64,000 nucleotides of DNA from a bacterium (GTDB lineage Bacteria > Verrucomicrobiota > Verrucomicrobiia > Limisphaerales > RI-55). The notes beneath the pieces were generated by a model. It saw only the letters and a list, made by a program, of their open reading frames with translations, did not search any database and had not been told where the DNA came from. The position numbers and the translations under genes were made by a program. The stretch is from assembly GCA_016124235.1 (NCBI GenBank), contig WGOC01000042.1, forward strand, positions 1 to 64,000, given 5' to 3'. Position 1 is the first letter of the stretch. Every line of letters begins with the position of its first letter. Positions 35,531 to 44,583 of this stretch are shown here, one piece after another.

Positions 35531-37057
35531 ATGAGTTTCTTTCCCATCGTCCAACGCGAGCTGGCGGTCGCCGCCCGCAGCCGGCGCCAATTCCGGCTGA
35601 GGATGGTCGTGACCGTGGGGTGTGCCGCACTTTGTTTTCTGTTGGTCTTTGCCTGGAGTTTTGGAGCCGGTCGGGGTGGCGGTGCGGGCAGCTTGTTTCG
35701 AGTGTTAAGTTCAATATTCTGGGTTATTTGCCTGGGTAGTGGAATCTTCCTCACGGCGGATTGCATCAGTCGTGAAAAACGTGAGGGAACACTGGGGCTT
35801 CTATTCCTTACGGACCTCAAGGGTTACGACATCATTTTGGGCAAGTTGGCGTCGGCCTCGTGGATGACACTGATGATCGTCGTCGGTGTGATGCCCGTTT
35901 TGACATTTTGCGTCCTTATGGGCGGCGTCACCGGATGGGATATCTTGCGATTCTTCGCGGGATTGTTGCTGACAATGGTCTTTTCGCTGAGCCTTGGAAT
36001 GCTCGTATCGACTTTCGTGAGGGCTTCGACGCGGGCTGGATTCATCACGTTCCTGGTATTGTTCCTCATGGGTGTGGGGGTGCCCGTGATGATCAAAGCC
36101 GCCACACTTCTGCCGCGGGGTATTTCCGAGGCGATGTACATTCTGAACTTTGTCAGCCCTTCCTTTCTGGAGCACACCAACGCCACCGCTGCAAACGTCG
36201 GCAATCATTTTGCGATCGTGGTGATTGGCGTGGTGCTCCTGAGCTGCGTGATGCTGGTTATTTCGAGTATTTACGTTCGCTCCACGTGGCATGATCGCCC
36301 CAAGGCCAGCGCCAGCGTTCAACCGATTTCGACCGCGAATGAGGATTCGCAACCAAAACCGATTTCCTCGTCCCGAAATCCGCGCCGGCATGCGAACCCA
36401 ATTGTCTGGCTGGCGGGTGAATATCGCTGGAAAGGTTGGTGCGCTGCCATCGCGACCGGGGCGATGCTGGTCGTGGGTATCTTTGCCGGACCAGCGATCG
36501 TTCGATCGATCATTCCTTTCTTCATGTCGTTTGTGATCCCTTACCTGATGGCTCTGGGAATTGCAGTACATGCCGCTCGATTCTTTGTGACAGCACGCCG
36601 AAATGGCATGCTCGAACTCCTCGTTTCCACGCCAATTACGGACCGGGAGATTCTGGATGGCCAATTTGCCTCGCTGAAACAGCGATACTTTCCCATGGCG
36701 ATGATCCTCATCCTGATCATCTGGTTGCCCGGCGGATCAGTGGGGCCATATCCCAATCTAAAATCTGGAGTTCACGCGTTTTCGGGTGAAGCCGCAGCGC
36801 GATTCTATTTGATGCTGCGAGTGGGCGTGCTGTGGGCCGCTGCGGCATGGGTGGGCGTTTATTTTGGGCTCAAAGCGAAGAAGACCCAATTTGCGGCCGT
36901 TCAAGCGGTTATTATTGGGGCCATCCTGCCGGCGCTGTGTTGGTGCGTTCCCGAGATCATGGTCACCAGCATTTGCCTGTCGATCTGTCATTCAAAACTT
37001 GACGGACAAATCCGGCAAACGATCCGCGCAAAAATCGAAGCCGGCCAACTCGTTTGA
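35531..37057 (+). CDS. ABC-2 type transporter permease
   Basis: A 508-residue polytopic membrane protein with about twelve hydrophobic helices in two blocks of six, split by a polar loop near residues 255-290 (HDRPKASASVQPISTANEDS). The start MSFFPIVQRELAVAARSRRQ is typical for ABC-2 permeases, as is CISREKREGTLGLLFLTDLK after TM2. No ATP-binding gene is adjacent, so the ATPase must be encoded elsewhere or be shared. The function, export of a lipid, polymer or drug, cannot be told. It diverges from the DUF1592 gene across 210 bp. Confidence 0.8.
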   Translation: MSFFPIVQRELAVAARSRRQFRLRMVVTVGCAALCFLLVFAWSFGAGRGGGAGSLFRVLSSIFWVICLGSGIFLTADCISREKREGTLGLLFLTDLKGYDIILGKLASASWMTLMIVVGVMPVLTFCVLMGGVTGWDILRFFAGLLLTMVFSLSLGMLVSTFVRASTRAGFITFLVLFLMGVGVPVMIKAATLLPRGISEAMYILNFVSPSFLEHTNATAANVGNHFAIVVIGVVLLSCVMLVISSIYVRSTWHDRPKASASVQPISTANEDSQPKPISSSRNPRRHANPIVWLAGEYRWKGWCAAIATGAMLVVGIFAGPAIVRSIIPFFMSFVIPYLMALGIAVHAARFFVTARRNGMLELLVSTPITDREILDGQFASLKQRYFPMAMILILIIWLPGGSVGPYPNLKSGVHAFSGEAAARFYLMLRVGVLWAAAAWVGVYFGLKAKKTQFAAVQAVIIGAILPALCWCVPEIMVTSICLSICHSKLDGQIRQTIRAKIEAGQLV

Positions 37058-37138
37058 AGCGCTCTCCAACTTTCGCTCGCCGGTGTTCGAATTCTTCGCC
37101 TTAATTCCGGCGACGGCTCGCCGACCGGCCGCATTTCG

Positions 37139-38245
37139 ATGTCACTCATGACGGGCTTTTACCGCACATTTCTCCGACCGATTCTGTTCTCCCAGGATTC
37201 CGAAGCGATTCATGATCGCACGATGTCAGGCTTGGGGTTCTGCGCGCGTCACCGGTTGCTGACGGACGCCGTTGCTTCCTTTTTCGCCGCGCCCGCGATG
37301 CCCGTCGATTTGTTCGGACTGCGTTTTCCCAACCCGGTCGGACTCGCCGCCGGCATGGATAAAAAGGCCGCCGCGGTTCCGGTCTGGGAAGCGCTGGGCT
37401 TCGGTCACGTCGAACTCGGCGGTGTGACGTTGCACGAGCAACCCGGCAATCCCGCGCCGCGAATGTTTCGCGCGATCGCCGACGAGGCGCTTGTCAATCG
37501 CATGGGGTTCAACAATCCCGGCGCTGAAGCGATGGCACAGAAACTGGCGTCCTGGAAAAGCGCCGGTCTCTGGCCGAAACATCCGGTGGGGATGAACCTC
37601 GGCAAGTCCAAGATCACGCCGCTTGAAGAGGCCGCCTCCGATTACGTCGGATCGTTCAAACGGCTGCGCGAGTTTGTTGATTTTTTTGTCGTCAACGTCA
37701 GTTCGCCCAATACGCCGAATCTCCGCCAGCTCCAGGACAAGGCGGCGTTGAATGAGATTCTCGCGGCTTTGCAGGAGGAGAACGGGACGAAAAATCAGAA
37801 GCCCATTCTGGTGAAGATCGCACCCGATCTTTCGTTCGAGGCCATCGACGAAATCCTCGAATTGGTCGGACCGCGAAATCTGGCTGGCATCGTGGCCACC
37901 AACACCACGATTGCCCGGCCGGAAACCAATGACGCGCGTGCTCAAAAGACTTACGCGGAAACCGGCGGCCTGAGCGGCAAACCACTTCGCCAGAGATCCA
38001 CCGAATGCATCCGACACATTTATCGACAGACGTCAGGCCGGGTTCCGATCATCGGTGTGGGCGGGATTTTCAACGCCGACGACGCTTGGGAAAAAATTTC
38101 CGCCGGAGCCAGCCTGGTGCAGATTTACACGGGACTTGTTTACGAAGGGCCAGGAATTACGAGCGCGATTGTGAACGGCCTGCGAGAACGTCTGGACCAC
38201 GCCGGGCTGAAAACTATCGGTGACGCAGTGGGAATCAGTCACTGA
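37139..38245 (+). CDS. pyrD: Dihydroorotate dehydrogenase, quinone-dependent (class 2)
   Basis: A 368-residue class 2 DHODH, the pyrimidine-pathway flavoenzyme at the inner membrane that passes electrons to quinone. The N-terminal helical extension (GFYRTFLRPILFSQDSEAIH) marks class 2. FMN and catalytic motifs are present: NPVGLAAGMDKKA, LGFGHVELGGVTL, NRMGFNN, VVNVSSPNTPNLRQLQ with the catalytic Ser in place of the class 1 Cys, and IIGVGGIFNADDAWEKI. It follows the ABC permease by 81 bp and precedes a Pmp3-like gene. An ATG three codons downstream is an equally good start. Confidence 0.95.
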   Translation: MSLMTGFYRTFLRPILFSQDSEAIHDRTMSGLGFCARHRLLTDAVASFFAAPAMPVDLFGLRFPNPVGLAAGMDKKAAAVPVWEALGFGHVELGGVTLHEQPGNPAPRMFRAIADEALVNRMGFNNPGAEAMAQKLASWKSAGLWPKHPVGMNLGKSKITPLEEAASDYVGSFKRLREFVDFFVVNVSSPNTPNLRQLQDKAALNEILAALQEENGTKNQKPILVKIAPDLSFEAIDEILELVGPRNLAGIVATNTTIARPETNDARAQKTYAETGGLSGKPLRQRSTECIRHIYRQTSGRVPIIGVGGIFNADDAWEKISAGASLVQIYTGLVYEGPGITSAIVNGLRERLDHAGLKTIGDAVGISH

Positions 38246-38311
38246 CGTCCGCCGCAATCGAGCGTGTTCGCGGCACTTGACGATACCCGTCTTGTGGGGC
38301 CTCTTTGAAGT

Positions 38312-38506
38312 ATGGCTGAACTCGCTCCTCAACACAGCAGGACGATGCTGTTCGTGATCGCGATTTTCCTGCCGCCGGTCGCCGTCTATCTGAGAACCCG
38401 TGACTGGTTGCACACGGTGGTGAGTATCATTTTGACTCTGTTGCTCTGGCTGCCAGGGTTTCTGCACTCACTGTATTTCGTGTTTCGCAAAAAATCGTCG
38501 TCATGA
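38312..38506 (+). CDS. Pmp3/YqaE family small membrane protein
   Basis: A 64-residue protein with two hydrophobic segments (LFVIAIFLPPVAVYL and TVVSIILTLLLWLPGFLHSL) that match the Pmp3/YqaE pattern: FLPPVAVYL in helix 1 and ILTLLLWLPGFLHSLYFV in helix 2. Pmp3 peptides affect membrane potential and salt tolerance in yeast and plants. The stop overlaps the ATG of the GH13 gene by four bases, so the two are coupled, which is odd for these functions. Confidence 0.8.
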   Translation: MAELAPQHSRTMLFVIAIFLPPVAVYLRTRDWLHTVVSIILTLLLWLPGFLHSLYFVFRKKSSS

Positions 38507-40305
38507 TCCGAATCGTCCTTGTCGCGCTGGTTTCACTCGTATGCCTTCAGGCGTCCGCCGCTGAGTGGTTCGCGGATGCCGTATGGTATCAAATTTTTCC
38601 CGAACGCTTCCGCAATGGCGATTCCGCAAATGACCCGGACGCTACGAGCTTGGAAGGGACCTGGCCGTATCGGGTGCCGGACAACTGGCACGTTAGTCCT
38701 TGGACGAGCGACTGGTATCAACTGCAACCTTGGGAAGCTGCTGACGGTCGGGGCTTTTACTACAACGCGCAGTTGCGGCGTTACGGCGGCGATCTTCAGG
38801 GCATCATCGATGAGCTGGATTATTTGCAAAAGCTCGGCGTCAACGCGCTCTATCTCAATCCCATCTTCGAATCGCCCTCGCTCCACAAATATGGCGCGAC
38901 GATGTTTCATCACGTCGATCGCCATTTTGGTCCCGATCCAGAAGGCGATTTGAAATTGTTTGCCGCCGAAGATCCGGCCGATCCGAAAACTTGGAAATGG
39001 ACGGCCGCCGACAAGTTGTTCCTCAAACTGATCAACGAGGTGCATCGCCGGAAGATGCACATCATCATCGATGGCGTATTCAATCATGTGGGCATTCCGT
39101 TCTGGGCGTTGCAACGCGCGAAGAAGGAAGGTCAGGGCGGCAAGTTTGCGAACTGGTTTGAGATCACCCGTTGGGACGATCCGGCGACGCCGCGGGATGA
39201 GTTTCAATACAAGGGCTGGTACGGCATCCGGGATTTGCCCGAGTTCAATCGCACCACGAACAACCTGGTGCCGGAAGTTCGCGAACACCTGCACGCGGTC
39301 GTTCGCCGGTGGATGGACCCGAACGGCGATGGCGATCCAAGCGACGGAATCGACGGCTGGCGGCTCGATGTCGCGGCCGAAGTTCCGATGGGATTCTGGC
39401 GTGAGTTTCATGGCTGGGTGAAGGGCATCAATCCAGACGCCTACATCACCGGCGAAATCTGGTGGGAGAACTTTCAGGCAAACACATTTCGCAATGCGAA
39501 GCCGTGGCTCGACGCGGCGTTTGACGGCGTGATGAATTACCGTTTCGGCGACGCGGTATTTCAATTCTTCAACCAGCCGGAGTCGATCACCGCTACACAT
39601 TTTGGCGAATTGCTGACGGCTCTTCAGAATGATTGCGGCTACGAGCGCACACTGAATTTGCAGAACCTTTACGACTCGCACGACACCGCTCGGATCGGTT
39701 CAGCGGTTGTGAATCCGCAATATCGACAGGACCACGGTGGCGGCGTGGCCGACAACCGATCCTATCAAGTCCGTGCTCCCAATGCGGCGGAGAAAAAGAA
39801 GTGGAAACTGATGGTAGCGTTTCAGTTTCTGGCGCCGGGCGCGCCCTTCGTTTACTACGGCGACGAAGTCGGGATGTGGGGCGCCGACGATCCCGACTGT
39901 CGCAAACCGATGGTCTGGTCCGATCTCAAATATGACGACGAACGCGCGCTGCCTTTTGGCGGAACGCGACCGGCGGACCCAGTGGCAGTCGATGAAGATT
40001 TGTTAAATGAATACCGCCATTGGGTTGCGATTCGAAATGGACATCCGGTCCTGCGCCGCGGTGATTTCAAAATCCTGCTCACCGACGATTCTCAAAAACT
40101 GTTCGGCTTTGAACGCAGTCTGAATGGCGAGTCGGTGGTGGCTGTTTTCAACGCGAGCGACAAAGCCGCCGAACTGCCTTTTGCCAAATTAAGCGTTGGC
40201 GCTGCGAGCGAATGGAACTCGGGTCTGCAATCGGGAACCAAGGTGAAGGAAAAGTTGGTTGTGCCGGCGCGAGGGCAAGTTGAGTTCTTCCGTGATCGCA
40301 ACTGA
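38503..40305 (+). CDS. Exported GH13 alpha-amylase-family glycoside hydrolase
   Basis: A 600-residue exported enzyme of the cyclomaltodextrinase/neopullulanase/alpha-amylase group. A signal peptide (MIRIVLVALVSLVCLQASA) precedes the barrel that begins at once with WYQIFPERFRNGD. Conserved regions are present: IDGVFNHVG (region I), DGWRLDVAAE with nucleophile Asp289 (II), ITGEIWWENF with acid/base Glu318 (III), and LYDSHDTARIG with Asp394 (IV). There is no N-terminal carbohydrate-binding domain; a short beta domain closes the C-terminus. It would act on maltooligosaccharides in the periplasm. No maltose transporter is nearby. Confidence 0.92.
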   Translation: MIRIVLVALVSLVCLQASAAEWFADAVWYQIFPERFRNGDSANDPDATSLEGTWPYRVPDNWHVSPWTSDWYQLQPWEAADGRGFYYNAQLRRYGGDLQGIIDELDYLQKLGVNALYLNPIFESPSLHKYGATMFHHVDRHFGPDPEGDLKLFAAEDPADPKTWKWTAADKLFLKLINEVHRRKMHIIIDGVFNHVGIPFWALQRAKKEGQGGKFANWFEITRWDDPATPRDEFQYKGWYGIRDLPEFNRTTNNLVPEVREHLHAVVRRWMDPNGDGDPSDGIDGWRLDVAAEVPMGFWREFHGWVKGINPDAYITGEIWWENFQANTFRNAKPWLDAAFDGVMNYRFGDAVFQFFNQPESITATHFGELLTALQNDCGYERTLNLQNLYDSHDTARIGSAVVNPQYRQDHGGGVADNRSYQVRAPNAAEKKKWKLMVAFQFLAPGAPFVYYGDEVGMWGADDPDCRKPMVWSDLKYDDERALPFGGTRPADPVAVDEDLLNEYRHWVAIRNGHPVLRRGDFKILLTDDSQKLFGFERSLNGESVVAVFNASDKAAELPFAKLSVGAASEWNSGLQSGTKVKEKLVVPARGQVEFFRDRN

Positions 40306-40385
40306 CCACCTCAATAATCGCGTCGTTTATTCGGGCCGGTAATTTGATTTCGCCTTTGTCTGGCGGGTTCTGTCATTCTGCGCGC

Positions 40386-41294
40386 ATGCACCGTATTTGT
40401 TGGATCGCTTTGCTTGCTCTGCTCACCGGTTGTCGCACGCCCGGTGGCTTGGGATCGGGAGGTTCGCGGGACGTTGATCTGTTGATCGTCGCCGGTCAGT
40501 CCAACGCCGTCGGCTTTGACACGGCCCCCGCAGCGTTGCCGTTCAGCAAATACGACCAGCACATTCTCTTTTGGTGGCGCACTGGTGATCCGCCGCCGGA
40601 TGAACATGACTCGACCAGTCACGAAGAATGGACTTCGCTCCGGGAACAGTCGCGCGGAAACCCCGTTGAACCACGCGATAATAAGGAGCGGCAGTATGGC
40701 AACTTCAGCCATTCCGAGGGCGGGTTCGGGCCGGAGATTAGTTTTGCACGCACGATTCGAGCGCATTCCGATCACCCGCTGGCGGTGCTCAAGGTGGCGT
40801 TCAGCGGCACGGGTATTCGCCAGGACTGGGACCCGAATTCACTCGGCCCGAACGGCAGTTGTTATCGCGCGTTGACGAACGAATTTCATCTGGCCGCGGC
40901 CGAGGCCCGTAAAGGCGGCGTGACCCTGCGACCACGGGCATTCCTCTGGGTGCAAGGCGAAAGTGATGCCGATCCGAAAGACGCGGCCGAGTATGCCGAC
41001 GCGTTGCACTGGCTGATCTTCTCGGTGCGCCGCGATTTCAGTGATCCCGATCTCAACGTTTTGCTGGCGGTCAACACACGTTTCAACGAAGGAAAGAACG
41101 ATTACATGAAGGCGATTGTCGCCGCACAACAAGCGGTGGCCGCCAACGATCCGCATTGTGTGTATGTCGACACCTCAGCTGCCGAAGTGGTTAATCCATA
41201 TCACTTCAGCACAAAGGGGACGTTGCAGGTCGGCGAGTGGGCGGCAGATGCGTTGCTGAAAATGGAGAGCGAAACGAAGCAACATCGTCGCTGA
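40386..41294 (+). CDS. SGNH esterase lipoprotein, sialate O-acetylesterase-like (CE6/SASA)
   Basis: A 302-residue lipoprotein; signal MHRICWIALLALLTGC with lipobox Cys16. The domain matches the SASA/carbohydrate esterase 6 group: block I LLIVAGQSNAVGF with the catalytic Ser, the central GGFGPEISFAR, AVLKVAFSGTGI, and block V-like WVQGESDADP. It should remove acetyl groups from xylan or sialic acid-like sugars at the cell surface. It lies just after the GH13 gene on the same strand, 80 bp away, so carbohydrate turnover is a fair guess. The ATG at 40386 is preferred over an upstream one because it opens on the lipoprotein signal. Confidence 0.85.
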   Translation: MHRICWIALLALLTGCRTPGGLGSGGSRDVDLLIVAGQSNAVGFDTAPAALPFSKYDQHILFWWRTGDPPPDEHDSTSHEEWTSLREQSRGNPVEPRDNKERQYGNFSHSEGGFGPEISFARTIRAHSDHPLAVLKVAFSGTGIRQDWDPNSLGPNGSCYRALTNEFHLAAAEARKGGVTLRPRAFLWVQGESDADPKDAAEYADALHWLIFSVRRDFSDPDLNVLLAVNTRFNEGKNDYMKAIVAAQQAVAANDPHCVYVDTSAAEVVNPYHFSTKGTLQVGEWAADALLKMESETKQHRR

Positions 41295-41428
41295 TCGCGG
41301 GGTATGGTCGGTGTTCGCGATGAGTTGGATGGCGGAAGGTCTTTAAACCGGGCTTTCTCGATTGAAGCTTTTGAGGGTTGCCTTCGTCGGGAATTTACGC
41401 CCGAATATGCTGTGTTAAGCCCGTTTTG

Positions 41429-44044
41429 ATGAAAGTTCGCCTTCCAACGCTTTTGCTGACGTTCTCGTTCGCCATCTCGGTAGTCCCTCGTTGCGGTGCC
41501 CGCCCGTCGCTTGCCGACTTCACTGGTGAGTATTGTCTCGATTGTCACGACACCGAGACCAAGAAGAGTGGCCTCGATCTAAGCACGCTGAAATTTGATC
41601 CCACCGACCCGACCAATTTCGCGTTGTGGGTCAAGGTTCACGATCGCGTCAATGCCGGGGAAATGCCGCCGAAGAAGGAACCCCGCCCGGAGGAAAAGGA
41701 CAAAAGCACGTTCATTAAGTCTCTGACAACGGTCCTCGACTCGGCCGATGAAAAACGCATCGCAAAAGAAGGACGCGCCACGCAACGGCGGTTGAATCGT
41801 TACGAGTACGAAAACACGATGCGCGATCTGCTCCACATTCCGTGGCTGCAGGTGCGTGATTCCCTGCCCGAGGACGGCGAGCGGTTTCGGTACAACAAAG
41901 TCGGCGACGCGCTCGACATTTCGCACGTGCAAATGATGCGCTATCTCAACGCGGCGGACTTCGCTCTGCACCAAGCGCTGGCTCCCTATCCTGAACGTCC
42001 GCCGACCACCGTCAGGCGTTACTACACGCGTGAACAGGGGAGCTTCACCGGCCCGATGACGTTTACCGTGTTCAACAACGCACCCGAACGTGCGACATTT
42101 CCGGTGCTGGGCTTTGAAGGCCAACCCGATGTGCGTCGAAAAAAGGCTCCCATCACGGCCGGCACGAACAATCCGGCGCTGCGCGAACTCGAGGGCGTGG
42201 GCGTGGTGGCCAGTGCTTACGAACCGATCGAGCCCAAGTGGAATCAGTTTCGCGCGCCGATCGCAGGCCACTACAAGTTGCGGTTCATGGCGTATTCAGT
42301 TTGGGTTGGTCCGGGTGAGGGCGACAAGTGGTACATTCCCGATCTCGATCACATTTCGAAGGGCCATCGGGACGAACCGATTACCATCACCGCCGAAACG
42401 CCACCGCGTTTGCTCCGGCATTTGGGTGATTTTGACATCACGCCCGAGCCGTCCGTCCATGAGCTGGACGTTCAATTGCTGGCGGGCGAATTGATCCGGC
42501 CCGACGCGGGTCGACTATTCCGCTCCCGGCCCGGTCCCTCGCGCTGGCATAATCCGCTCGCTGAAAAGGATGGCCAGCCGGGGGTGGTCTTTCGCTGGAT
42601 GGAAGTGGAGGGGCCAATCTTCGATCAATGGCCGCCGGCGGGTCATCAATTGATGTTCGGCGATCTGCCGATGGAAGCTCGTGATGCCGGCGATCAGCCT
42701 CAAGGCAAACGACGCCATCGATTTCAGCCTGCGTCGGGCGTGGACGTCATTTCGAAAAATCCGGATGAAGATGCCGCCCGACTTCTTAAGAATTTCATTC
42801 ATCACGCGTATCGGCGTCCGGTCAACGAACGCGCTGAAGTGAAGCGCTTCCTGCGCGTGTTCCACAGTGCCGAGGACAAGGGCAACACGTTTGCGGACTC
42901 GATGATTGCGGCCTACACCGCCGTCCTTTGTTCACCGGATTTTCTCTGCCTGAAAGAAGAACCCGGGCGCCTCGAAGATCACGCACTGGCGTCGCGGTTG
43001 TCGTATTTCCTGTGGAACTCGCCGCCTGACGACGAGCTGCGCCAGCTGGCCGACGATCATCAATTGCATCGTCCGGAAATCCTCATGGCGCAGACCGACC
43101 GCATGCTTGACGATCCAAAGGCGCAACGGTTCGTGGAAGCGTTTCTCGATTACTGGCTCGACTTGCGAAAGATGCAGGCCACCGCGCCTGATGCTGAACT
43201 GTATTCCGATTACTATCTGGATGATTTGCTTACGGAATCGGCCACTGACGAACCGCGCGCGTTCTTCACGGAACTCATGAAGAACGATCTGCCTTCGCGC
43301 AACATTGTGTCTTCGGATTTCGCGATGGTGAATGAACGGCTGGCGGCGCTTTACGATTTGCCGCCGGTGCAGGGTGTGGCTTTGAAAAAGATCAAACTTC
43401 CGGCCGACAGTGTGCGGGGTGGGTTTCTCACGCAGGCTGCCGTGTTGAAAGTCACCGCCAATGGAACAACCACCTCTCCGGTGCTGCGGGGAGCGTGGGT
43501 GATGGAGCGCATTCTCGGCAAGAAACCGCCGCCGCCGCCGCCGAACGTGCCCGCGCTGGAGCCGGATATTCGTGGCGCGACAACAATTCGCGAACAACTT
43601 GAAAAGCACCGGACACAAAAGACGTGCAAGGCGTGTCATGCGAAGATTGATCCGGCCGGTTTTGCCTTGGAGAGCTTCGACGTGATGGGCGGCTGGCGGG
43701 AGCGGTATCGGTCCGAATCCAAGGGGGAACTCGCACAAGGCATCGCCAAGAGCGGGCAAAAATTCACTTTTCATTACGGGCCGCCCGTGGACGCGACCGG
43801 CGAACTTCCCGATGGACGCAAGTTCAACAATGTCGAGGATCTCAAGAAACTGCTTTTGGCGGATGATCGCCAGATTGCGCGCAACTTTGCCAATCAACTT
43901 ACTGTCTACGCGACGGGTGCACCCGTTGGTTTTGCGGACCGCAAGGAGATCGAGCAGGTCTTGGATCGTGCCTCGTCGAGCCATTATGGCGTGCGCAGTA
44001 TCATCCGGGAATTGGTGCGCAGTCCGCTGTTCCAGGAAAAGTGA
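41429..44044 (+). CDS. DUF1592 cytochrome-like protein, second copy
   Basis: An 871-residue exported protein of the same architecture as the copy at 33.0-35.3 kb, with a longer insert. Signal peptide; haem 1 C36-LD-CH; DUF1587 (ATQRRLNRYEYENTMRDLLH); a large beta-rich insert (about 180-430, including KRRHRFQPASGVDVI); DUF1592 (FIHHAYRRPVNERAEVKRFL, ASRLSYFLWNSPPDDELRQL); DUF1588 (VRGGFLTQAAVLKVTANGTT ahead of KKPPPPPPNVPALEP); haem 2 C733-KA-CH in DPAGFALESFD; DUF1585 end (YATGAPVGFADRKEIEQVLD). The insert is unlike that of the first copy, so the two are diverged paralogues. Its DUF1552 partner lies downstream beyond a four-helix-bundle gene. Confidence 0.93.
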   Translation: MKVRLPTLLLTFSFAISVVPRCGARPSLADFTGEYCLDCHDTETKKSGLDLSTLKFDPTDPTNFALWVKVHDRVNAGEMPPKKEPRPEEKDKSTFIKSLTTVLDSADEKRIAKEGRATQRRLNRYEYENTMRDLLHIPWLQVRDSLPEDGERFRYNKVGDALDISHVQMMRYLNAADFALHQALAPYPERPPTTVRRYYTREQGSFTGPMTFTVFNNAPERATFPVLGFEGQPDVRRKKAPITAGTNNPALRELEGVGVVASAYEPIEPKWNQFRAPIAGHYKLRFMAYSVWVGPGEGDKWYIPDLDHISKGHRDEPITITAETPPRLLRHLGDFDITPEPSVHELDVQLLAGELIRPDAGRLFRSRPGPSRWHNPLAEKDGQPGVVFRWMEVEGPIFDQWPPAGHQLMFGDLPMEARDAGDQPQGKRRHRFQPASGVDVISKNPDEDAARLLKNFIHHAYRRPVNERAEVKRFLRVFHSAEDKGNTFADSMIAAYTAVLCSPDFLCLKEEPGRLEDHALASRLSYFLWNSPPDDELRQLADDHQLHRPEILMAQTDRMLDDPKAQRFVEAFLDYWLDLRKMQATAPDAELYSDYYLDDLLTESATDEPRAFFTELMKNDLPSRNIVSSDFAMVNERLAALYDLPPVQGVALKKIKLPADSVRGGFLTQAAVLKVTANGTTTSPVLRGAWVMERILGKKPPPPPPNVPALEPDIRGATTIREQLEKHRTQKTCKACHAKIDPAGFALESFDVMGGWRERYRSESKGELAQGIAKSGQKFTFHYGPPVDATGELPDGRKFNNVEDLKKLLLADDRQIARNFANQLTVYATGAPVGFADRKEIEQVLDRASSSHYGVRSIIRELVRSPLFQEK

Positions 44045-44056
44045 TCAGTCGTGAAA

Positions 44057-44571
44057 AGTAATCGGTAAACAGAAGTTGAAATGAGCAGGCAGCTTGAATA
44101 CGTGCGGCACTTTCAGGATTTGGAAGTGTACAAGCGACAGCGGGAACTCTCTCGTGAGATATTCAGGCTGACTCAAAGTTTTCCTGCGGAGGAACGTTTT
44201 TCACTTACCGATCAGGTGCGCCGCTCTTCTCGATCAATCGGTGCTCAGATTGCCGAGGCTTGGGCCAAGCGATTGTATCCGCGACATTTTGTGAGCAAGT
44301 TGACTGATGCCGATGGTGAACAGTTGGAGACCCAACACTGGTTGGCAGAAGCAGTCGATTGTGGTTATTTCGTTCGTGACGATGCGGAAAAGCTGACCGG
44401 CCTGTGCCAGGAGATTGGTCGGATGCTCGGATCGATGATTCGCAAAGCTGGATCTTTCGCATCTCCGGACTATTCTGATTCTCTTCGTGAAGACGAACTG
44501 CCCTATCTCTCGCACGAGACTGCAAAGTCCGCGACTGATAATTGCTTATTGACCCCCGAATACTGATTACT
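44057..44571. mobile_element. Inserted module bounded by 11-bp inverted repeats
   Basis: AGTAATCGGTA at 44057-44067 and TACTGATTACT at 44561-44571 are inverted repeats agreeing at 10 of 11 positions. They bracket the whole four-helix-bundle gene and lie within the gap of a DUF1592-DUF1552 pair that is otherwise directly overlapping in the other copy. TGAT/AATC-rich flanks of this type accompany four-helix-bundle genes in many genomes in my recollection. No transposase is present. Confidence 0.45.
44081..44566 (+). CDS. Four-helix-bundle protein, 23S rRNA intervening-sequence (S23) family
   Basis: A 161-residue protein of the four-helix-bundle family first met as an ORF in 23S rRNA intervening sequences and homologous to the Avd accessory protein of retroelements. 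Landmarks: [20 protein letters not shown] in helix 1, [20 protein letters not shown] and [11 protein letters not shown] in helix 2, [20 protein letters not shown] in helix 3. The family usually has about 120 residues; the last 30 here run into the inverted-repeat flank and look unstructured. It lies in no rRNA and next to no reverse transcriptase. Function unknown. Confidence 0.85.
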   Translation: MSRQLEYVRHFQDLEVYKRQRELSREIFRLTQSFPAEERFSLTDQVRRSSRSIGAQIAEAWAKRLYPRHFVSKLTDADGEQLETQHWLAEAVDCGYFVRDDAEKLTGLCQEIGRMLGSMIRKAGSFASPDYSDSLREDELPYLSHETAKSATDNCLLTPEY

Positions 44572-44583
44572 GATAACTCGATT

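Noticed and set aside
35331..35714. Minus-strand frame of 127 codons between DUF1592 and the ABC permease; its last 45 residues (WVVSEQGKVWLLGLQTAEAG onward) look protein-like
   Set aside because: Its first half overlaps the permease gene and no family is recognised; a remnant is possible but not supported.
38533..39681. Minus-strand frame of 382 codons opposite the GH13 gene
   Set aside because: The plus strand holds all four amylase regions; this one has no recognisable motif.
44081..44566. Diversity-generating retroelement (Avd-like gene)
   Set aside because: No reverse transcriptase, template repeat or variable repeat was seen within several kb.
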